Shown here in pieces: positions 6,753 through 13,503 of a DNA stretch of 17,428 bases; position 1 is the first letter of the stretch; each line of letters starts with the position of its first letter. The notes beneath the pieces were generated by a model. That model made no database searches. It was not told where the DNA came from and saw only the letters and a list, made by a program, of their open reading frames with translations. Source of the stretch: Cyanobacteria bacterium UBA8803 (GTDB taxonomy: Bacteria > Cyanobacteriota > Cyanobacteriia > Cyanobacteriales > Coleofasciculaceae); contig DNXU01000543.1 in the NCBI GenBank assembly GCA_003505715.1, forward strand, positions 3,396-20,823, in the 5' to 3' direction. The position numbers and the translations under genes were made by a program.

Positions 6753-8883
6753 AATCTAGATGTTCCCCCGGAAGTTGGCTTAATTCTGCCGGGGTTCCGG
6801 TTTGTTTGAGTTCACCCTGATCTAACAACACAATCCAATCTGCTCGTTGAATGACTCTAGGACGATGGCTGATGATAATGGTTGTCTTGCCTTGGCGGTG
6901 AGCCAATAGCGTATCTAGGACTTCGGCTTCAGTCACGGGATCTAGGGCACCCGTTGATTCATCCAGAATTAGCACCGGAGGATCGGTGAGAATGGCACGG
7001 GCGATCGCTAACCGTTGCCGTTGTCCTCCGGATAGGTTCGCGCCAAATTCACCCAACACGGTGTAGTATTTATCTGGCAATTGGCTAATAAACTCATCGG
7101 CACCTGCCACCTGGCAGGCGCGAACAATTTCTTCTAGCTTGGCGTTCGGGTAGCTGAAGCGGAAGTTGCTCAGAATCGAGCGACTCCAGAAATGTGCCTC
7201 CTGGGGCACCAGGGATACCTGATGGCGCAAGCATTCCAGGGATAAATCGGACTGGTTATAGTGCCCAAACCGAATATTACCTGATTGCAACGGGTAGAGG
7301 CCCGCAATCAGTTTTGCCAGCGTACTCTTGCCACAGCCCGACTTACCAATCAACGCCGTTACTTGACCGCCGGGAATGGTAATGGAAAAATCCTTCAACA
7401 GTGCCACCCGTCCGATATGGTGAAAGTTCAGATTAGTGCAAGTGAGGTCTACATTTGGCGGAATGGTTGCCCATTCTTTAGAGACATCTAGTGGCATTTC
7501 AGGAGTGGCATCAATAATGTCGCTAATGCGCTGGGTGGCAGTCTTGGCACGGGCAAACTCATCGACAAAATTAATTACTGTGCTGATTAAGGTCGTAAAG
7601 TTGCGGTTCATCGCGTTGAATGCCAGCAGTTGCCCGATCGTGAGTTCCTGGCGAATCACTAAAAAACTGCCAAAACACAGGACTGCTAGCATTCCTAAAC
7701 CGGAGATCAGCGTGGAGAATACATGATTGACAATAGTGATTTGTAACAAGCGAAAGGTAACGTTCGCTAACTGTCCAAAGCGACTTTGCACTTCTGCCCA
7801 GGCTTGCGGTGCAGCGTTGGTCGTTTTCAGCGTCAGGGCACCTTTGAAGGTTTCGACCAGCAATCCTTGATTTTCCGTGTCTGTCACCAATACATCGCGG
7901 GTCTTTTGTTGCAGTGCAGGCAGAAAAATTAACGTCGATAGGGTCATCAGAATGGCCACCGCGATCGCCGCTACTGTCAGCTTCCAACTATAAATCAGCA
8001 TCAACCCTAGCGATACCAGGGCAATGAACGACTGGCTGGGTAGACTAATGACCACCTGCGACACCAGCAAATTTATTTCCCGAATATCGCGCAAACGACT
8101 GACAATTTCGCCACTGCGATGGGACTCGTAGTAGCTGAGGGGTAGCTGTAGAATCTGGCGGCCAAAATCTAGTGCTAGACCTAATTCCAGTCGTTGAGCA
8201 AAGTGAGCCACTAAATGTGCCTGGATTAACTGCATCACGCTGCTGAATAAAGTCATGGCAGTGACAGCGATCGCGATCGTTATCAGCAAGTCCCAATCTC
8301 CCCGTACCAACACATCATCCGTCAAGACCTGGATCAGCAACGGAAAGGCTAAGGACAATACCCCAATCACCAGATTCAGGGGTAAAACCTGGGCAATTAA
8401 ACTGCGGTAGTGCCAGACGCGGTGAAAGAAACGACCAAAGCCAGCGAGCGAGTCATTCGGTTGCTTGTAGAAGCGATTTTCATCTGGAACTAGCAGTAGC
8501 ATTACACCATTGCTCCAAGACTCTATCAGCGCTTCACGGGTGAGATAGCGCACACCAATCGCCGGATCGGCAATCACGTACTTTTTGCGCTTGCAACCGT
8601 ATAAAACAACCCAGTGATACCCTTTCCAGTGGATAATGGCAGGCAACGGGGCTTCATTAAGGCGATCGAGCAACTGGGATGTTGCTTTCACAGAACGGGC
8701 ATTAAACCCCAACGTTTCTGCGCCTCGACGTAATCCTAAAAGCGTTGTCCCTAGCTGCTCAGTACCAATGGCTTCGCGAATGCGTGGAATGGCCAGTATT
8801 CGTCCATAGGATTTAGCAATGGTGGCGAGGCAGGCGGCACCACAGTCTTCTTCACTATGTTGGAGAACGATGGGATATTTCAT
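6739..8883 (-). CDS. C39 peptidase-containing ABC exporter (PCAT-type)
   Basis: This inner-membrane exporter also removes double-glycine leaders. I start it at the ATG at 8883, giving 714 aa. This places the C39 motif QHSEEDCGAACL at residues 8-19, as in the family; upstream codons would only run into an antisense araC fragment. The catalytic triad is Cys14, His90 (GYHWVV) and Asp106 (ADP), with oxyanion Gln8. A six-helix transmembrane domain follows (about 170-450). The nucleotide-binding domain has Walker A GKSGCGKST (513-521), signature LSGGQ (617-621), Walker B VLILDE (637-642) and switch His673. It probably processes peptides A-D and pairs with the HlyD protein at 11178. It is convergent with peptides B and C, and its own promoter is not identified. 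Confidence 0.93.
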   Translation of the reverse strand: MKYPIVLQHSEEDCGAACLATIAKSYGRILAIPRIREAIGTEQLGTTLLGLRRGAETLGFNARSVKATSQLLDRLNEAPLPAIIHWKGYHWVVLYGCKRKKYVIADPAIGVRYLTREALIESWSNGVMLLLVPDENRFYKQPNDSLAGFGRFFHRVWHYRSLIAQVLPLNLVIGVLSLAFPLLIQVLTDDVLVRGDWDLLITIAIAVTAMTLFSSVMQLIQAHLVAHFAQRLELGLALDFGRQILQLPLSYYESHRSGEIVSRLRDIREINLLVSQVVISLPSQSFIALVSLGLMLIYSWKLTVAAIAVAILMTLSTLIFLPALQQKTRDVLVTDTENQGLLVETFKGALTLKTTNAAPQAWAEVQSRFGQLANVTFRLLQITIVNHVFSTLISGLGMLAVLCFGSFLVIRQELTIGQLLAFNAMNRNFTTLISTVINFVDEFARAKTATQRISDIIDATPEMPLDVSKEWATIPPNVDLTCTNLNFHHIGRVALLKDFSITIPGGQVTALIGKSGCGKSTLAKLIAGLYPLQSGNIRFGHYNQSDLSLECLRHQVSLVPQEAHFWSRSILSNFRFSYPNAKLEEIVRACQVAGADEFISQLPDKYYTVLGEFGANLSGGQRQRLAIARAILTDPPVLILDESTGALDPVTEAEVLDTLLAHRQGKTTIIISHRPRVIQRADWIVLLDQGELKQTGTPAELSQLPGEHLDFLNP

Positions 8884-8952
8884 CTGAATTATGAAAGCGA
8901 TCGCGTGTTGGCTAATATGAAAAATATCTACGAGCGATCTGCTAAATAATCT

Positions 8953-9138
8953 ACTGATATTAGTCCCCATCAATCTGTGTTTCAGTGTCGGGTAGACCGA
9001 GCCAAGCAACTATTGCGACAGGGAAAAATGACTATTGGTGAAATTGCGATCGCTTGTGGCTTTTCTCACCAAAGCCATTTAAACCGACACTTCAAATGTT
9101 TGAGCGGAGTACCGCCCAAAGCTTGGATCGAATTATAG
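8953..9138 (+). pseudogene. araC 3' fragment (C-terminal DNA-binding half-domain)
   Basis: A run of 61 codons plus stop encodes the last part of an AraC domain, including QCRVDRAKQLLRQG, EIAIACGFSHQSHLNRHFK and the ending PPKAWIEL. By eye, 39 of the 61 residues equal the intact regulator at 4722. An in-frame TAA sits two codons upstream, where the first helix-turn-helix should be. The upstream DNA still shows faint, frameshifted similarity back to about 8920. The stop codon TAG flows into operator copy 2, as in the intact gene. It is best read as a duplicated and decayed araC. Confidence 0.85.
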
Positions 9139-9197
9139 CAAAAACGTACCAAAAAAGCACGAACGTGCAAGATTTTTCTGTTGCAGCGATCTACTAT
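9136..9197 (+). promoter_or_regulatory. Operator/promoter copy 2 (drives the serine-rich repeat protein)
   Basis: The half-sites are GCAAAAACGT (9138-9147), ACCAAAAAA (9148-9156, degenerate), GCACGAACGT (9157-9166) and GCAAGAT (9167-9173), with the same 10-9-10 spacing as copy 1. The -10-like TACTAT (9192-9197) again begins 18 nt after the element. A GAGGG ribosome binding site (9226-9230) and an ATG at 9239 follow. Confidence 0.72.
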
Positions 9198-9238
9198 TAA
9201 TCCTATGCACCTAAAGTGTTGAGTAGAGGGCTAAACCA

Positions 9239-9775
9239 ATGGAAATTAGCTTGAATCTAGATACAAAAACTATCGAAATTCGTGTTCCCGCTAACCGAGT
9301 TCCCGATGAACTGATAGGAGTGCTTACAGAAGCAACAACTACAGCAGAGGGTTGCTTAGCCTGGAGTATTAGGTACGGTGATGTTAGAAGATCCAGCAGC
9401 AGCAGTACAGTGAAAGATGAACTGCTAGGAGTTGTTGAAACACTGGTCGGCGAAACTTCCTCGGAGGATGAATTGCTGGGAGTTGTTGAAACTCTGGTTA
9501 GAGAAACTGCCTCAACAGTAAGTAGCACGTCTTCTAGTGAGCCTGCGAGTGTAATTCGGGGAACGTTGATTTTAACCTTCAACAACTCGCCAATTACAGA
9601 AGCGTTAACTTCCTTGGGAGGTCGCTCAATCCCGATTTTTGCAGACAATATAGCACCTCCATCTTCTAGTTCTGTGTCTTCATCCAACCTCAGTCGTTTT
9701 TCAGACACATTAGGAATTCTTCCCAATCCAACTGAAGTACCCGTACTTCTGTTTGCTAACCCATTCTCAGCTTGA
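9239..9775 (+). CDS. Serine-rich protein with internal DELLGVVETLV repeats
   Basis: This 178-aa protein is not recognised. It starts MEISLNLDTKTIEIRVPANR and contains a 17-residue tandem repeat beginning DELLGVVETLV at residues 60-76 and 77-93. An earlier degenerate copy, DELIGVLTEA, begins at residue 23. Ser/Thr-rich linkers (RRSSSSST, STVSSTSSSE, PSSSSVSSS) separate short hydrophobic blocks. There is no N-terminal signal peptide, transmembrane helix or Cys, and no double-glycine leader near the N-terminus. The promoter with operator copy 2 and a GAGGG ribosome binding site 8 nt before the ATG support expression on this strand. Because it shares the regulator with the peptide genes it may be another exported substrate or an accessory/immunity factor; this is inference only. 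Confidence 0.72.
   Translation: MEISLNLDTKTIEIRVPANRVPDELIGVLTEATTTAEGCLAWSIRYGDVRRSSSSSTVKDELLGVVETLVGETSSEDELLGVVETLVRETASTVSSTSSSEPASVIRGTLILTFNNSPITEALTSLGGRSIPIFADNIAPPSSSSVSSSNLSRFSDTLGILPNPTEVPVLLFANPFSA
9416..9517 (+). repeat. 51-bp tandem repeat, two units, in frame
   Basis: Units at 9416-9466 and 9467-9517 each encode 17 residues starting DELLGVVETLV. They differ mostly at third codon positions and near the unit ends, so the protein sequence is better conserved than the DNA. A diverged third unit begins at 9305. Confidence 0.8.
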
Positions 9776-9801
9776 AAGAGTCGGGCTTATTTTTCCTACA
9801 G

Positions 9802-10641
9802 TCATCCATAGGCACCACCAGGCAGAAAACCTAAAAGTTGCTTCAATTTAGGATCGGCATTTTCATAACAATGCGTCGGCATTTGATAATTCATAAACGG
9901 CCTGTATTTATGCCCTACCAAACGCTTGGCATAGGTAATTTGGGTCACGTAGCGCGTAGTTTGCGAAGCATTCCGCGAACCGCGATGCCACACTTGATTG
10001 TTAAAGCAGACAGCCGTTCCCATCGGCCCCAAACAGCTATGAATTTTGTCTTCGTAACTGCTAATATCCCCATCGCAGAATTTGCCAAATAAATGCGAAC
10101 CGGGGATGGTTTGAGTCGGCCCGTTTGCGGGTGAAAGTACATCTGTGAGGTAGTAGTTGACTGTAAAAGCCAAAACATTCAAACGAATATTCGTCAGCGG
10201 TTTGCCATCCAGAGAAAGGACGTGAGGGGTATCATCTTGATGCCAGCTATTGTTAGCCAATCCGTTGCTTTCGGGAGCAATCTTAAAAGAATTGTTATGA
10301 ATGACGTGAATGACATTAGCCGCTGGAATGCCATCTGAAATCGCATACCCAATACCATTAGCGCGACCGATTAACTGTTCCGCAAAAGTGACGATTGGTT
10401 CTAAAGCAAATAAGTCTAAATTAGCTTGCGATCGCTCGAACATTCGCTTTCTAATTTTCTTAGGCTTGTAGCCTGCTTTCGCGGCTTGCTCTATGTCTTC
10501 ATCCAAATCGTGCCTCAAGACTTCGCATTGTTGCGGTGTTAGCACTTTCGGGATGACCAGGAAACCGTTGGTGTGGAAAAAGTCGATCCATTCATCGATC
10601 TGTTCTTGCGTAGCAGTTTGTCCTGCTAAATATTCAGACAT
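9802..10641 (-). CDS. PhyH-family Fe(II)/2-oxoglutarate dioxygenase
   Basis: This is a probable cytoplasmic non-haem iron hydroxylase of about 279 aa. Counting from the ATG at 10641, the facial triad is His134 and Asp136 (WHQDD) with His219 (WHRGSRN), and Arg230 is the likely 2-oxoglutarate carboxylate ligand. The IPGSH motif at 179-183 is typical of phytanoyl-CoA dioxygenase-like proteins. A GTG one codon upstream (10644) is an equally possible start; neither has a good ribosome binding site. The gene lies between two AraC-controlled operons, on the opposite strand and convergent with the serine-rich protein. A tailoring role for the secreted peptides is possible but unproven; small-molecule substrates are equally common in this family. 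Confidence 0.88.
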   Translation of the reverse strand: MSEYLAGQTATQEQIDEWIDFFHTNGFLVIPKVLTPQQCEVLRHDLDEDIEQAAKAGYKPKKIRKRMFERSQANLDLFALEPIVTFAEQLIGRANGIGYAISDGIPAANVIHVIHNNSFKIAPESNGLANNSWHQDDTPHVLSLDGKPLTNIRLNVLAFTVNYYLTDVLSPANGPTQTIPGSHLFGKFCDGDISSYEDKIHSCLGPMGTAVCFNNQVWHRGSRNASQTTRYVTQITYAKRLVGHKYRPFMNYQMPTHCYENADPKLKQLLGFLPGGAYG

Positions 10642-10769
10642 CACTCGCTGTAATCCAACTCTGTATTACCATTGTAGTGAATTAGGGGGTAGGTTGGGTT
10701 TCTCTTACCTGCCCACCTGCAATTTTAATGACAAGTATTCAACCGGACACTATATCAGGTTGTCTGTGG

Positions 10770-10861
10770 GGCGATCGCTCTTTGTAAATGCCTAACAAAC
10801 TCTTCAAACTCACTTAAAACAATTGACTGGAACGACACTTAAAACTCTGCTCAAGTCATAG
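10770..10861 (+). pseudogene. araC 3'-end remnant preceding operator copy 3
   Basis: The last codons, in frame with the TAG at 10859-10861, read HLKQLTGTTLKTLLKS, matching the AraC ending HFKRLTGVTPKTLLNL. Going upstream, gcgatcgctctttgtaaat and the caaactcttcaaactcac stretch resemble the codons for AIACGF and QSHLNRH of the intact gene but with small deletions and frameshifts. The remnant is much more decayed than the copy at 8953. As in the other copies, the stop codon overlaps the operator. Confidence 0.7.
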
Positions 10862-10920
10862 CAAGAACGTGCAAAAACCGCAAAAACGTGCAAGATATGG
10901 AAATGGATCTCATCTAGGAT
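10859..10920 (+). promoter_or_regulatory. Operator/promoter copy 3 (drives peptide D and HlyD)
   Basis: The half-sites are GCAAGAACGT (10861-10870), GCAAAAACC (10871-10879), GCAAAAACGT (10880-10889) and GCAAGAT (10890-10896). This is the most regular copy and shows clearly the two 19-bp direct repeats. A -10-like TAGGAT (10915-10920) again begins 18 nt after the element. Confidence 0.72.
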
Positions 10921-10969
10921 TGCGATAACATCATGATGATCGAGAAGTAACTCAAAGGAGGCTCTAAAA

Positions 10970-11173
10970 ATGCTGAATAAAATTTCTTGGCTAACGGATC
11001 AGGAAATTCAGGATCTTGGCGATCGAGAAGCCAGTTTAATTACAGGGGGTCAAATAACCACCGTTCCTGAATTGAGAGATGTTGAGCCAGCCACCTGGAT
11101 GAGTGATCCTCAAAAAAGAAGAATTTTACTCGGTGAAATAACGTTATTAGCACCGCAGCAAGGTCAACGCTAG
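10970..11173 (+). CDS. Double-glycine leader peptide D
   Basis: This 67-aa putative precursor has a strong AAGGAGG ribosome binding site 8 nt upstream. Its 27-residue leader, MLNKISWLTDQEIQDLGDRE..., ends ASLITGG. The 40-residue core begins QITTVPELRDVEP and ends LLAPQQGQR, with no Cys. The stop lies 4 nt before the HlyD gene, so the two are translationally close and surely co-transcribed from operator copy 3. The leader is shorter than those of peptides B and C and only loosely similar. It could be a substrate of the exporter or, given its place in front of hlyD, a small signal peptide. Its function is unknown. Confidence 0.7.
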   Translation: MLNKISWLTDQEIQDLGDREASLITGGQITTVPELRDVEPATWMSDPQKRRILLGEITLLAPQQGQR

Positions 11174-11177
11174 GATT

Positions 11178-12539
11178 ATGAGTCCTACGAAGCCGTCAAA
11201 TGCGATAAACTATTCTTCCCTCAATTCGGATGGTTTACATCCGGTGCAGCCGCATGAGTTTCTGCCACCTGTTGGAGTTTGGGTAACTCTCGGTGGTATC
11301 GCCATGCTGGCCATTTTTGGCGGAATGATCGCCCTGGCAGCTGTACTCAAATATCCCACCACTGTTAAAGCTCCAGCCATAATTCGCCCAACTGGCGAAC
11401 TTCGAGTTGTTCAGGCAGCAACTACTGGCAAGGTAAATCGAATTGACGTGAAGTTGCACGAGATTGTGGCACGAGGGCAGGCGATCGCTTATCTCGATGA
11501 CTCTCGCCTCCAAACGCAAAAGCGACAATTACAAAGCAGCATTCAACTTACCTCACGGCAACTGGAGCGAGTGAAGGCCCAAGCTCAGGCTCTAGAGGCT
11601 CAAATTGCCGCAGAGTCCCAGGCAAGTCAGCGAGTGATTGCAGCAGCAGAGGGAGAGCTGCGATTGAGTCAAAGACAATATCAGGAACGGCAAACCACAA
11701 CCCAGGCAGAAGTACTAGAAGCAGAAGCCGCAGTCAGTTTGGCTCAGGAGGAGTTAGCTCGCTATCAAGCATTAGCCAATACGGGAGCCGTCAGCCAATC
11801 CCAAATTAGTGAGAAAACCGCAGCGGTTAAAGTTGCCCTAGCTCGCCTGCAACGAACCCAAGCAACGCTCAATCCCAGTGCGGCATCGGTGGAGATTGCC
11901 ACAGAAAAGGTTGCGCAAGAACTTGCTCAAGGGGCTTCCATGCTGGCAACCCTTAGTAAGGAACGGGAGGCTTTGCTCCAGCAGCAGATCGGGCTGCACA
12001 ATGAGTTAACTCGCGATCGCCAAGAACTTCAGCAAGTGGAAACCGAGCTCACCCATACCATTATCCGGGCACCTGTCACAGGCATTATTCAACAACTGAA
12101 CCTGCGCAATAGCGATCAATTGGTTCAACCGGGTGACTTAATTGCTCAAGTTGCCCCCGATCGCCTTCCTTTAGTTGTAAAAGCCTATGTTGCCCCACAG
12201 GATATTGGTCGAGTGGAAATTGGGCAATCTGTAACTATGAAAGTATCGGGATGTCCCTATCCTGACTATGGCACGCTTAAAGGCACCGTCACGACCATAT
12301 CGCCGGATACAGCAGCGTTACCCTCAACAACTCCTAATCCTGCGGTTCAAGATCAGCCCAAACCCTTATCGAATGCTCGCTATGAAATCACCATTCAATC
12401 TCAGGTGCAATTTCTTGGCTCAAAGGAGCGCATCTGCCATTTACAAGCGGGAATGGATGGGAGTGCAAATATTGTCACTCGTAGGGAGACGGTATTGCTT
12501 TTCTTAATGAGAAAAGCAAGGCTATTAACCAGAATATAG
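11178..12539 (+). CDS. HlyD-family periplasmic adaptor (membrane fusion protein)
   Basis: This 453-aa protein links the inner-membrane ABC exporter to an outer-membrane TolC-type channel. A short cytoplasmic N-terminus precedes one transmembrane helix (about 35-58, VGVWVTLGGIAMLAIFGGMI). A lipoyl half-motif (TTGKVNRIDVKLHEIVARGQAIAYLDD), a long Gln/Glu/Ala-rich alpha-helical hairpin (about 105-285), and the second lipoyl half (TIIRAPVTGIIQQLNLRNSDQLVQPGD) follow. It ends with a beta-barrel and the characteristic RRETVLLFLMRKARLL terminus. It is encoded 4 nt after peptide D. The cognate ABC subunit is very likely the C39 exporter at 6739-8883. No tolC homologue lies in the window. Confidence 0.93.
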   Translation: MSPTKPSNAINYSSLNSDGLHPVQPHEFLPPVGVWVTLGGIAMLAIFGGMIALAAVLKYPTTVKAPAIIRPTGELRVVQAATTGKVNRIDVKLHEIVARGQAIAYLDDSRLQTQKRQLQSSIQLTSRQLERVKAQAQALEAQIAAESQASQRVIAAAEGELRLSQRQYQERQTTTQAEVLEAEAAVSLAQEELARYQALANTGAVSQSQISEKTAAVKVALARLQRTQATLNPSAASVEIATEKVAQELAQGASMLATLSKEREALLQQQIGLHNELTRDRQELQQVETELTHTIIRAPVTGIIQQLNLRNSDQLVQPGDLIAQVAPDRLPLVVKAYVAPQDIGRVEIGQSVTMKVSGCPYPDYGTLKGTVTTISPDTAALPSTTPNPAVQDQPKPLSNARYEITIQSQVQFLGSKERICHLQAGMDGSANIVTRRETVLLFLMRKARLLTRI

Positions 12540-12642
12540 TATTTTATTTGAGATGTCAAAATATGTTTAATTTAAAACGTTCAGCAACTTCCTCACGATT
12601 TTATGAATGACTACTACATCGTTCGCCAATAGGAGCATTGCT

Positions 12643-12741
12643 ATGTGCATTTTTGAGCGTTGGGCGATTGCTTCCCATACAACCAAAGAGCGCTCTGTAG
12701 CACAGTTAGAGTTTTGCTATACTAAAGAATACAAAGAGTAG
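12643..12741 (+). CDS. Possible 32-aa small ORF after hlyD
   Basis: An ATG at 12643 follows a well-placed AGGAG (7-nt spacing) and opens a 32-codon frame (MCIFERWAIASHTTKERSVA then QLEFCYTKEYKE, stop). It has no leader motif or recognisable family. It lies in the 226-bp gap between hlyD and the DUF433 gene, and a -10-like TATACT (12718-12723) overlaps its end. The ribosome binding site is the only real support. Confidence 0.25.
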   Translation: MCIFERWAIASHTTKERSVAQLEFCYTKEYKE

Positions 12742-12765
12742 AAGCACTTCAATTGCGTAAAAACG

Positions 12766-13002
12766 GTGAAGTTTATGGATACTTCGGATCTGTTTAGTAT
12801 ATTAGAGCGCGATCCTAATAAAGTCAGCGGTGCATGGGTTTTTCGAGGAACCCGCGTCCCCGTAGCTGCTTTTTTTGAGAATCTCAAAGACGGAGCCTCA
12901 ATCGATCAATTTCTGGAATGGTTTCCTGGAGTAACGCGAATGCAAGTTGAGGCACTTTTAGATTACGAACTCATCACCTTGATGAAAGCAGCAAACACAT
13001 GA
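12766..13002 (+). CDS. DUF433 family protein, antitoxin-like
   Basis: A 78-aa protein from GTG 12766, or 75 aa from ATG 12775; the start is ambiguous because neither has a strong ribosome binding site. The domain hallmarks are GAWVFRGTRVPVAAFFENLKDG and IDQFLEWFPGVTRMQVEALLDYE, a small helix-turn-helix-like fold common in cyanobacteria. Such genes are usually followed by a DUF5615 (PIN-like) gene, forming a toxin-antitoxin-like pair. Here its TGA overlaps the ATG of exactly such a partner (ATGA overlap), but the partner is truncated. A -10-like TATACT lies at 12718-12723. Confidence 0.85.
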   Translation: MKFMDTSDLFSILERDPNKVSGAWVFRGTRVPVAAFFENLKDGASIDQFLEWFPGVTRMQVEALLDYELITLMKAANT

Positions 13003-13085
13003 AAATCCTATTTGACCAAGGTACGCCAGTACCTTTACGCCGATACCTCCCAGGGCATAAAGTGGACAGAATTAATAATTGGTGA
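12999..13085 (+). pseudogene. Truncated DUF5615 (PIN-like) toxin, N-terminal 23-28 residues
   Basis: The frame from ATG 12999 reads MKILFDQGTPVPLRRYLPGH then KVDR, the typical beginning of a DUF5615 PIN-like protein (normally about 110 aa), including the early acidic Asp6. It then runs into unrelated sequence and stops at 13083-13085. The downstream DNA encodes part of a transposase in another frame, so the toxin was cut by an insertion and later decay or deletion. Its 4-nt overlap with the DUF433 gene confirms the original two-gene operon. Confidence 0.75.
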
Positions 13086-13383
13086 ATATTCAAAAGGAGA
13101 TGGAGAACATACAGTAGATTTTGTCAAAAAAATAATGGAGAAAAATCCCCAGCAGAGAATCATCATATTTGGGGATGGTGCCGCTTACCATAAAGGGGAA
13201 TTAATGAGAGAATTTTTAAGTCAAGTCAATGGAGATTTGCCGCGAGAAGAATGGCAAGTAACTTGTCATTTATTAGCTCCGTATGCTCCGGAAGAAAATC
13301 CGATAGAAGCCGTCTGGCTGCAATTAAAACAATTAATCAGAAGATTTACTAACGCACCTTGCAAGCTAAAATATAATGAATGA
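13070..13383 (+). mobile_element. IS630-family transposase remnant (DDE domain fragment)
   Basis: The reading frame ending at 13383 encodes EYSKGDGEHTVDFVKKIMEK, then RIIIFGDGAAYHKGELMREF with the middle catalytic Asp, and LLAPYAPEENPIEAVWLQLK with the final Glu of the DDE triad. This is the IS630 superfamily pattern. The N-terminal third with the first Asp is absent, and the C-terminus is replaced by a short tail and stop. The frame is open back to 13012, but those codons come from the toxin gene in another frame, so it is a chimera rather than a gene start. The element cannot transpose by itself. Exact ends are not defined, and no terminal repeats flank this fragment. Confidence 0.82.
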
Positions 13384-13503
13384 AGGGTGTAACTTGGTGA
13401 GCCGAGTCAAATTATTGGTTGGGACGGCCTTCAAGTCCCTGATGAAGCACTCAACATTCAAGTTTTGATTCTTAATTGTTTCCAGTCATTGCCAAGATTC
13501 TGC
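13384..13503. other. Gap after the IS630 remnant
   Basis: There is no recognisable gene here. A frame of about 42 codons (from 13391, containing PSQIIGWDGLQVPDEALN) stays open into the inverted-repeat element but has no ribosome binding site or known family. It may be a leftover of whatever lay next to the insertion. Confidence 0.3.

Noticed and set aside
8884..9009. N-terminal extension of the C39/ABC exporter upstream of 8883
   Set aside because: These codons are the reverse strand of the araC fragment. The C39 domain normally begins with the MKYPIVLQHSEEDCG-type sequence, so the start at 8883 is preferred.
9211..9726. 171-codon minus-strand frame opposite the serine-rich protein
   Set aside because: It mirrors the Ser-codon repeats of the plus-strand gene. 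The plus strand has the operator-promoter and a ribosome binding site; this frame has neither.
13012..13069. Start of the transposase frame at 13012 as a true gene start
   Set aside because: The first codons derive from the toxin gene in another frame. The transposase domain begins only after about 13070 and lacks its first catalytic Asp.
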